A DNA stretch of 64,000 nucleotides from Pseudomonas ceruminis (GTDB lineage: Bacteria; Pseudomonadota; Gammaproteobacteria; Pseudomonadales; Pseudomonadaceae). Shown here piece by piece: positions 59,504 to 64,000 of this stretch (positions within the stretch are counted from its first letter, which is position 1; the number at the start of each line of letters is the position of its first letter). The notes under the pieces are model-generated. The model searched no databases. It was given only the letters and a program-made list of their open reading frames with translations, and was not told where the DNA came from. A program made the translations under genes and the position numbers. The DNA lies in NCBI RefSeq assembly GCF_021602025.1, contig NZ_BQHW01000008.1, positions 124,001 through 188,000 on the forward strand, written 5' to 3'.

Positions 59504-59820
59504 TGGACAAATGCGCTTTGGAATTCATCGCTCGACGCTGGTGGCGACGGGCAGAGGTGTGGGTCATCGCTGTGGTGCTCATTGCAGGCGGTGCAGTTCT
59601 GGGTTGGCAGTCTGCTTATTGGTCGATGGCCAGCACTCAGTCGCACCAGGTCGACGAGATCCGGAAGGCCTACGACGCCGCAATGGCTGAACGTGACAAG
59701 CGTCTGGACGAGCTGACCAGAAAGGCCGAGAGCGCCGCGACCAAGGCGTCGAAGGCAGCCACTACCGCGACCCAGGCAGCCGACAAGGCTGATGAGGCGC
59801 TGAACCGGGTATCGCAGTAG
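59503..59820 (+). CDS. Rz-like membrane coiled-coil protein (i-spanin candidate)
   Basis: 105 residues. Single membrane helix (VWVIAVVLIAGGAVLGWQSA) then an Ala-rich periplasmic coiled coil, the i-spanin layout. No overlapping o-spanin lipoprotein was seen. Coupled to the upstream gene. Confidence 0.6.
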   Translation: MDKCALEFIARRWWRRAEVWVIAVVLIAGGAVLGWQSAYWSMASTQSHQVDEIRKAYDAAMAERDKRLDELTRKAESAATKASKAATTATQAADKADEALNRVSQ

Positions 59821-59821
59821 C

Positions 59822-59858
59822 CGCGCCACAAATCAGACATGCGCCGTTTCGTGGCGCG
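59822..59858. repeat. Prophage inverted-repeat element, copy C
   Basis: CGCGCCACAAAT ... TTTCGTGGCGCG, 37 bp, ending 18 bp before the acb2 start codon. See copies A (42,596-42,632) and B (51,725-51,760). Confidence 0.8.
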
Positions 59859-59876
59859 ACATCCTGAGGATCCCCC

Positions 59877-60107
59877 ATGGACAACCAGCACAAGAAGATC
59901 ACCGGCTACCGCGATCTCACCCAAAGCGAGATCGACGGCATGAACTCGATCAAGGCCCTGGAGGCCGACGCCGGTGAGCTGTTCAAGCAGATCGGCCAGA
60001 TCGAAGGCGTCGACCAACGAACCTTGGCCCTGGCCAAGACCAACCTGCAGCAGGGCTTCATGTGGTTTGTGCGCTCGATCGCCAAGCCGGCCGACCCATT
60101 CGCCTGA
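59877..60107 (+). CDS. acb2: Acb2-type anti-CBASS cyclic-oligonucleotide sponge
   Basis: 76 residues. Family pattern KKITGYRDLTQSEIDGMNSIK at the N-terminus and LALAKTNLQQGFMWFVRSIAKP at the C-terminus (Acb2/Tad1 helical hairpin). Tyr11 and Lys26 stand at the positions I recall as ligand-contacting in PaMx33 Acb2. Acb2 hexamers sequester CBASS/Pycsar/Thoeris-type cyclic nucleotides. The family usually lies just in this late-region position. Preceded by repeat copy C. Confidence 0.85.
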   Translation: MDNQHKKITGYRDLTQSEIDGMNSIKALEADAGELFKQIGQIEGVDQRTLALAKTNLQQGFMWFVRSIAKPADPFA

Positions 60108-60115
60108 GAGCAGCC

Positions 60116-60568
60116 ATGACCACCATCGCCTACAAGGATGGCGTGATCGCCTATGACTCTCGCCAAACCCGGGGCGGAGCAATCGTTTCTGATGATGCTC
60201 CGAAGTGCCAGGTGGTTGATGGGGTCAGCTTCTTCCTCGCTGGCGCCGTATGCGATGAGAAGGCACTGATCGCCGCCTACTTCGGTACGCCATCGGCGGC
60301 GCCTGTCGAGTGTTCAGGTTACGCCGTCGATGGCGGCAGGCTGCTCATGGTCGGCTACGACGACAAGACGGGCATCTGGAAGCAGGAACTCGACCCAGCC
60401 AACCCTGACGCCATTGGCAGTGGCTCAGCCTATGCCCTGGCTGCAATGGATATGGGTGCAAGCGCAGAGGATGCGGTCAGGGCCGCGATGAAGCGGGATA
60501 TCTACACCGGCGGCAGGGTTCGGACTATGAGGGTTGAACAGCATGGAAAGGCCAGTTCCACCGGCTGA
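60116..60568 (+). CDS. Proteasome/HslV-like Ntn-hydrolase
   Basis: 150 residues from ATG 60116. After Met comes TTIAYKDGVIAYDSRQTRGG, matching the beta-subunit N-terminus of HslV: nucleophile Thr2, an Asp in AYDSRQT, a Lys at APKC near residue 30, and a later GSGSAYALAAMDMG like the proteasome GSGS-A-A segment. No ATPase partner nearby. Might be a single-ring peptidase or a non-proteolytic Ntn enzyme. 8 bp downstream of acb2. Confidence 0.7.
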   Translation: MTTIAYKDGVIAYDSRQTRGGAIVSDDAPKCQVVDGVSFFLAGAVCDEKALIAAYFGTPSAAPVECSGYAVDGGRLLMVGYDDKTGIWKQELDPANPDAIGSGSAYALAAMDMGASAEDAVRAAMKRDIYTGGRVRTMRVEQHGKASSTG

Positions 60569-61166
60569 TCTCCTTGAGCTGACCGAGCTGTCTATGCTCG
60601 GTGCCCGGATTCAGCCGGCCCCCGAGGTTGGCGAATGGGTTCAGGCTGCGATCCTCAGTGAGGGTGGCGAGCTGCACAACCCTGACCATGCCCACCTGAT
60701 CGACGCGCCGCTTCGCTTCCTGTGGGCTTCAGCCTGCTTCGAGAAACAAGGTCGGACGGTAGTTGGCCAGGCCGAGGCGGTGATGTTCCGCGCTGGCGGA
60801 TGGCAGAAGGCCCGACAAGAGCAACAGATGATCGATTGGTTCGGTGAGGTGCCGGGCTTCGTCATCACCCTGGCTGCTGATTACTGCTCACAGTGCTCCG
60901 ACACCGAGTTCTGCGCCCTCATCGAGCACGAGCTTTACCACATTGCCCAGAAGCTCGATCAGTACGGTGCTCCTAAGTTCACCCAGGACGGACTGCCAAG
61001 CCTGACGCTCCGCGGACACGATGTGGAGGAATTCGTCGGTGTGGTCCGCCGCTACGGCGCCAGCGAAGACGTTCAGCAGCTGATCGACGCTGCAAGCCGG
61101 CCGCCTGAGGTGGCCAAGATCAACATTTCGAGGGCCTGTGGAACCTGCCTGCTTAAATCGGCTTGA
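60543..61166 (+). CDS. Putative phage metallopeptidase (HExxH)
   Basis: 207 residues from ATG 60543 (MERPVPPADLLELTELSMLG). Zinc motif H129-E130-L-Y-H133 (ALIEHELYHIAQK) and a late HDVEEFVGVVRRYG helix, as in the putative phage metallopeptidase family. Cytoplasmic. Overlaps the Ntn-hydrolase gene by 26 bp. Target unknown. Confidence 0.75.
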   Translation: MERPVPPADLLELTELSMLGARIQPAPEVGEWVQAAILSEGGELHNPDHAHLIDAPLRFLWASACFEKQGRTVVGQAEAVMFRAGGWQKARQEQQMIDWFGEVPGFVITLAADYCSQCSDTEFCALIEHELYHIAQKLDQYGAPKFTQDGLPSLTLRGHDVEEFVGVVRRYGASEDVQQLIDAASRPPEVAKINISRACGTCLLKSA

Positions 61167-61197
61167 TGTTTGACAGGCGCTTGACGGAAAACAATCT

Positions 61198-61674
61198 ATG
61201 GCAGCCCTGAGCAACGAGGTGAAGGCCTTCATCGTTCAGGCGTTGGCCTGTTTCGATACACCGTCTCAGGTGGCAGAGGCCGTCAAAAATGAATTTGGCA
61301 TTGAGATCAGCCGCCAGGCTGTTGAAAGCCACGACCCAACCAAGCGAGCAGCACGCAACCTGGCCAAGCGCTGGGTGACCCTGTTCGAAGACACCCGCAA
61401 GCGTTTCCGCGAAGAGACAGCAGAGATCCCGATCGCCAACCGCGCCTACCGGTTGCGAGCCCTGGGCCGAATTGCTGAGCGCGCCGAGACGATGAAGAAC
61501 CTTCCGCTTGCCATCCAAGTGCTGGAGCAGGCGGCCAAGGAAGTTGGCGACGTATACGTGAATCGCCGCCTGGAACCCGACAAGCCCCTGGGCTCCCAGG
61601 CGGACCAGCAGCACGCCGTTGCTGAGTACAAGCTGGAGCCAGACGAAGGTGTCCCGACTACCCCGTACCTATGA
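61198..61674 (+). CDS. Terminase small subunit (DUF2280)
   Basis: 158 residues (MAALSNEVKAFIVQALACFD). N-terminal helix-turn-helix (DTPSQVAEAVKNEFGIEISRQAVESHDP) recognises the packaging site; the rest is helical oligomerisation region. Overlaps the large subunit start by 26 bp. Confidence 0.88.
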   Translation: MAALSNEVKAFIVQALACFDTPSQVAEAVKNEFGIEISRQAVESHDPTKRAARNLAKRWVTLFEDTRKRFREETAEIPIANRAYRLRALGRIAERAETMKNLPLAIQVLEQAAKEVGDVYVNRRLEPDKPLGSQADQQHAVAEYKLEPDEGVPTTPYL

Positions 61675-62977
61675 TCCGCCGGTGAAGCTGACGCCGAAGC
61701 AGGCGAACATCTACTGCTGGGGTTTCCAGCCTGAGGCGCGCTTCCGTGATGCGGTGTGCGGGCGACGATTCGGCAAGACCTTCCTCGGCAAGGCAGAGAT
61801 GCGCCGCGCGGCCCGGCTGGCTGCGGAGTGGGGCGTGAGCGTCGAGGACGAGATCTGGTATGGGGCGCCAACGTTCAAGCAGGCCAAGCGGGTGTTCTGG
61901 CGCCGGCTGAAGCAGGCCATCCCTGAGGCGTGGCGCGCAGCACGGCCGAACGAGACCGAGTGTTCGATTACTCTCAAGTCCGGCCACATCATGCGCGTGG
62001 TCGGCCTGGACAACTACGACAACCTGCGGGGCTCGGGCCTGTTCTTCGTCCTGGTGGACGAGTGGGCGGACTGCCCGTGGGCGGCCTGGGAAGAAGTCCT
62101 CCGGCCGATGCTCTCGACCTGCCAGTACACGATCCCCCAGACCGGAGAGTCGCGCAAAGGCGGACATGCGCTGCGGATCGGCACCCCGAAGGGTTTCAAT
62201 CACTGCTACGACACTTACCGCGACGGGCAGCCGGGCGGCGAGCCTGACCACAAGAGCTGGCAGTACACCTCGCTGCAGGGCGGCAACGTCCCGGCCGAGG
62301 AACTGGACGCCGCTCGCCGCAAGATGGACCCGCGCACGTTCCGCCAGGAGTACGAGGCAGGGTTCGAGAACTATGCCGGGGTCGTCTACTACACATTCGA
62401 CAGGGCAGAGTGCCGGACCAGCGAGCGCATCAAGCCGGGAGAGGCGATACACATCGGTATGGACTTCAACGTCATGAAGATGGCCGCGGTTGTGTACGTG
62501 GTCCGAGACGGCTTGCCGTTGGCGTTGGATGAGTTCCACTCGGTGCGTGACACGCCCGAGATGATCGAGAAGATCAAGGTGCGTTTCTCTGGTCACAGCG
62601 TCTCTGTTTACCCAGACGCCAGCGGACAGAACACCAGCAGCAAAAACGCCAGCGAATCGGACCTGTCCCTGCTCAAGAAAGCCGGCTTCACCGTGGTGGT
62701 CGACTCACAGAACCCCGGCGTGAAGGACCGTATCAACGCGGTCAACGCCATGTTCCTGAACACCTACGGGGAGCGGCGCATGATGGTCAACATCGACCAG
62801 TGCCCGCAGCTCACTCAGTGCCTGGAGCGGCAGACGTACACCGACAAAGGCGAGCCGGACAAAGACCCCAAGAAGGGGCACGACCACATGAACGACGCCG
62901 CCGGCTACTTCATCGCCAAGCGGTTCCCGATCAAGACTCAGTCCGCCGGCACCCGCCGCATCGGAGGTTTGGCGTAA
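61649..62977 (+). CDS. Terminase large subunit
   Basis: 442 residues from GTG 61649 (VSRLPRTYDPPVKLTPKQAN). ATPase with Walker A GRRFGKT (~38-44), Walker B FFVLVDEWAD, and RNase-H-like nuclease starting at HIGMDFNVMKMA with later acidic residues (VYPDASG; HDHMNDAAGYF). Motor that cuts and packages DNA. TTG 61619 is a less likely start. Confidence 0.93.
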   Translation: MSRLPRTYDPPVKLTPKQANIYCWGFQPEARFRDAVCGRRFGKTFLGKAEMRRAARLAAEWGVSVEDEIWYGAPTFKQAKRVFWRRLKQAIPEAWRAARPNETECSITLKSGHIMRVVGLDNYDNLRGSGLFFVLVDEWADCPWAAWEEVLRPMLSTCQYTIPQTGESRKGGHALRIGTPKGFNHCYDTYRDGQPGGEPDHKSWQYTSLQGGNVPAEELDAARRKMDPRTFRQEYEAGFENYAGVVYYTFDRAECRTSERIKPGEAIHIGMDFNVMKMAAVVYVVRDGLPLALDEFHSVRDTPEMIEKIKVRFSGHSVSVYPDASGQNTSSKNASESDLSLLKKAGFTVVVDSQNPGVKDRINAVNAMFLNTYGERRMMVNIDQCPQLTQCLERQTYTDKGEPDKDPKKGHDHMNDAAGYFIAKRFPIKTQSAGTRRIGGLA

Positions 62978-64000
62978 TGCCTGTTCAATCAACCAATCCA
63001 GACTACGACGCTCACATCGAAGAGTGGCGGATGATGGACGACGCCCTGGAGGGCGAATGCGCCATCAAGCGCAGCCCGCGCAATTTGCCGAAGCCAAGCG
63101 GTATGGTCGAGGCAGAGAAGCTGGACGGCGCAGGCAATGCCTACCTCTACCGGAACTACACTGACCGCGCTCAGTACGAGCACTGGGTGCGTGACTCGCT
63201 GCGCTCGATGATGGGCTTGGTATCGCGGCTGATACCCGAGGTGAAGCTGCCTGCGGGGCTGAAGGGGCTTGAGGACAACGCCACGGCCGACGGCTTCGGC
63301 CTGACTCAGCTGTTCCTGCGGATCGTGCGCCAGGCAATCTCTCATGGCCGGGTACCGCTGGTGGTCAACATCGATGATGCGGGCCAGCCGTACTTCGCCA
63401 CCTACGCGGTGCGCAACGCCATCAACTGGGACACTGCCGATCAAGGCGGCCGCCAGGACCTGGCGTTGTCAGTGTTCCGTGAATTCCGGCGCAAAGAGCA
63501 GGATCGGTACAGCCACGAATGCGAGACGGTCTATCGCGAGTTCTACATGGACGGCACGGTCTGCCGCACTGGCGTGCGCAACGAGGCCGGAGAGCTGGTA
63601 GAGGATGACCGGCCACTGGGTGTCGTCGACGGCAACGCCAACCTAGTACGGGGCCTGGGCTACATCCCGGTCATCTACTGCGGCTCGACCGACAACTCAC
63701 CGGACGTGGACGAGGTCCCGCTGCTGACCATGGCCCGGGCTGCGCTGAAGTCGTACCAGCTCAGTGCCGACTACTTCACCGCACTGCACCAGACCAGTCA
63801 CCCGCAGCCGTGGGTATCAGGTCTAGACGATAGCGTGGAGCTCAGCGTGACCGGGCCGTCTGCGGCCTGGGATCTTGGGCCGAACGGTAAATGCGGCTAC
63901 CTAGAGTTCCAGGGCGCTGGCATTCAGGCAGTGCGCACGGCGATGGGCGACCAGAAGAACGCCGCGCTCGAAGCTGGCGCCAAGGTCATGGACGTCTCAG
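62977..64000 (+). CDS. Portal protein (DUF4055), 3' partial
   Basis: Starts at ATG 62977 sharing A with the terminase stop (TAATG) and stays open to the window end (341 codons seen). Begins MPVQSTNPDYDAHIEEWRMM; contains FLRIVRQAISHGRVPLVVNI, YIPVIYCGSTDNSPDVDEVP and QLSADYFTALHQTSHPQPW, typical of DUF4055 portal proteins that form the dodecameric DNA entry ring. Confidence 0.88.
   Translation, partial: MPVQSTNPDYDAHIEEWRMMDDALEGECAIKRSPRNLPKPSGMVEAEKLDGAGNAYLYRNYTDRAQYEHWVRDSLRSMMGLVSRLIPEVKLPAGLKGLEDNATADGFGLTQLFLRIVRQAISHGRVPLVVNIDDAGQPYFATYAVRNAINWDTADQGGRQDLALSVFREFRRKEQDRYSHECETVYREFYMDGTVCRTGVRNEAGELVEDDRPLGVVDGNANLVRGLGYIPVIYCGSTDNSPDVDEVPLLTMARAALKSYQLSADYFTALHQTSHPQPWVSGLDDSVELSVTGPSAAWDLGPNGKCGYLEFQGAGIQAVRTAMGDQKNAALEAGAKVMDVS

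Larger units (their letters stand above)
34176..64000. mobile_element. Lambda-like prophage, left ~29.8 kb
   Basis: Begins at the 3' end of tRNA-Cys and continues past the window. Order: integrase, excisionase-like, left early genes (reverse), recombination module, PL/OL, conversion gene, CI, OR/PR, Cro, Rha, O, P, Nin genes, Q, morons, lysis-like genes, terminase, portal. This is the lambdoid plan. Head and tail genes, the endolysin and attR are not in view. Apparently intact apart from a truncated holin-like ORF and an adapter-like insert at 44,361. Confidence 0.95.

Overview
The window comes from a GC-rich gammaproteobacterial chromosome that I read as Pseudomonas, most likely the P. putida group. 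The evidence is the gene order rarA-crcB-serS-cysG, the tusDCBE/ybiB operon, codon use, and many small Pseudomonas-type proteins. It falls into two parts: host chromosome (1 to about 34,175) and the left part of a lambda-like prophage (about 34,176 to beyond 64,000). The prophage right end and attR lie outside the window.

Host part. 1-4113 is the forward block rarA (5' truncated), crcB, serS, cysG. 4147-9907 is on the reverse strand: a glutathionyl-hydroquinone reductase-type GST, ybiB, the tRNA 2-thiouridine relay genes tusE/B/C/D, an NCS2 purine permease and a Bax-inhibitor-1 protein. tRNA-Ser(TGA) at 10,041 has a clear promoter and terminator. 10,351-16,953 is a metabolic cluster: secreted alpha/beta hydrolase, MFS transporter, glycine-betaine-type binding protein, cupin, GMC oxidoreductase and a divergent LysR regulator. 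Next come cfa with two tiny flanking ORFs, a LysR/TSUP divergent pair, two membrane diguanylate cyclases (one with an I-site, one without), a DASS/SLC13 permease with RCK domains, envelope small proteins, an SQR-like flavoprotein with DUF1641, an SDR/phosphotransferase/SCP2/histidine-phosphatase group and sohB.

Prophage part. A tyrosine integrase lies directly 3' of tRNA-Cys(GCA), the inferred attachment site. The left early arm (35.3-49.2 kb) is a reverse-strand chain of short, often ATGA-overlapping genes. It includes a PPP phosphatase, a methyltransferase, and a recombination module of DEDD exonuclease, SSB-like protein and RecA/Sak4-like ATPase. Three isolated forward-strand genes interrupt it; one is an AT-rich HEPN-motif protein. 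The immunity region (49.0-50.7 kb) has an S24 repressor, a Cro-like gene, five TTTAG-N4-CTAAA operators, PL and PR promoters, a consensus boxA after PL, and a secreted protein in the 'rex' position. The right arm (50.7-64 kb) runs forward: Rha, O-like and P-like replication genes with an iteron cluster, Lar, a C39-like cysteine peptidase, NinB, NinG, a Q-like protein, a PagL lipid A deacylase moron, a lysis/accessory area, an Acb2 anti-CBASS sponge, a proteasome-like Ntn hydrolase, an HExxH metallopeptidase, small and large terminase, and a portal gene cut by the window end.

The observations most worth following are: (i) a 36-37 bp inverted-repeat element present three times in the prophage, one copy 18 bp upstream of acb2; (ii) the acb2/Ntn-hydrolase/metallopeptidase island; (iii) the HEPN and PagL morons; (iv) two sense/antisense gene pairs with the same architecture; (v) an apparent Illumina P7 adapter plus poly-A inside the SSB-like gene at 44,361-44,395, which looks like an assembly error.
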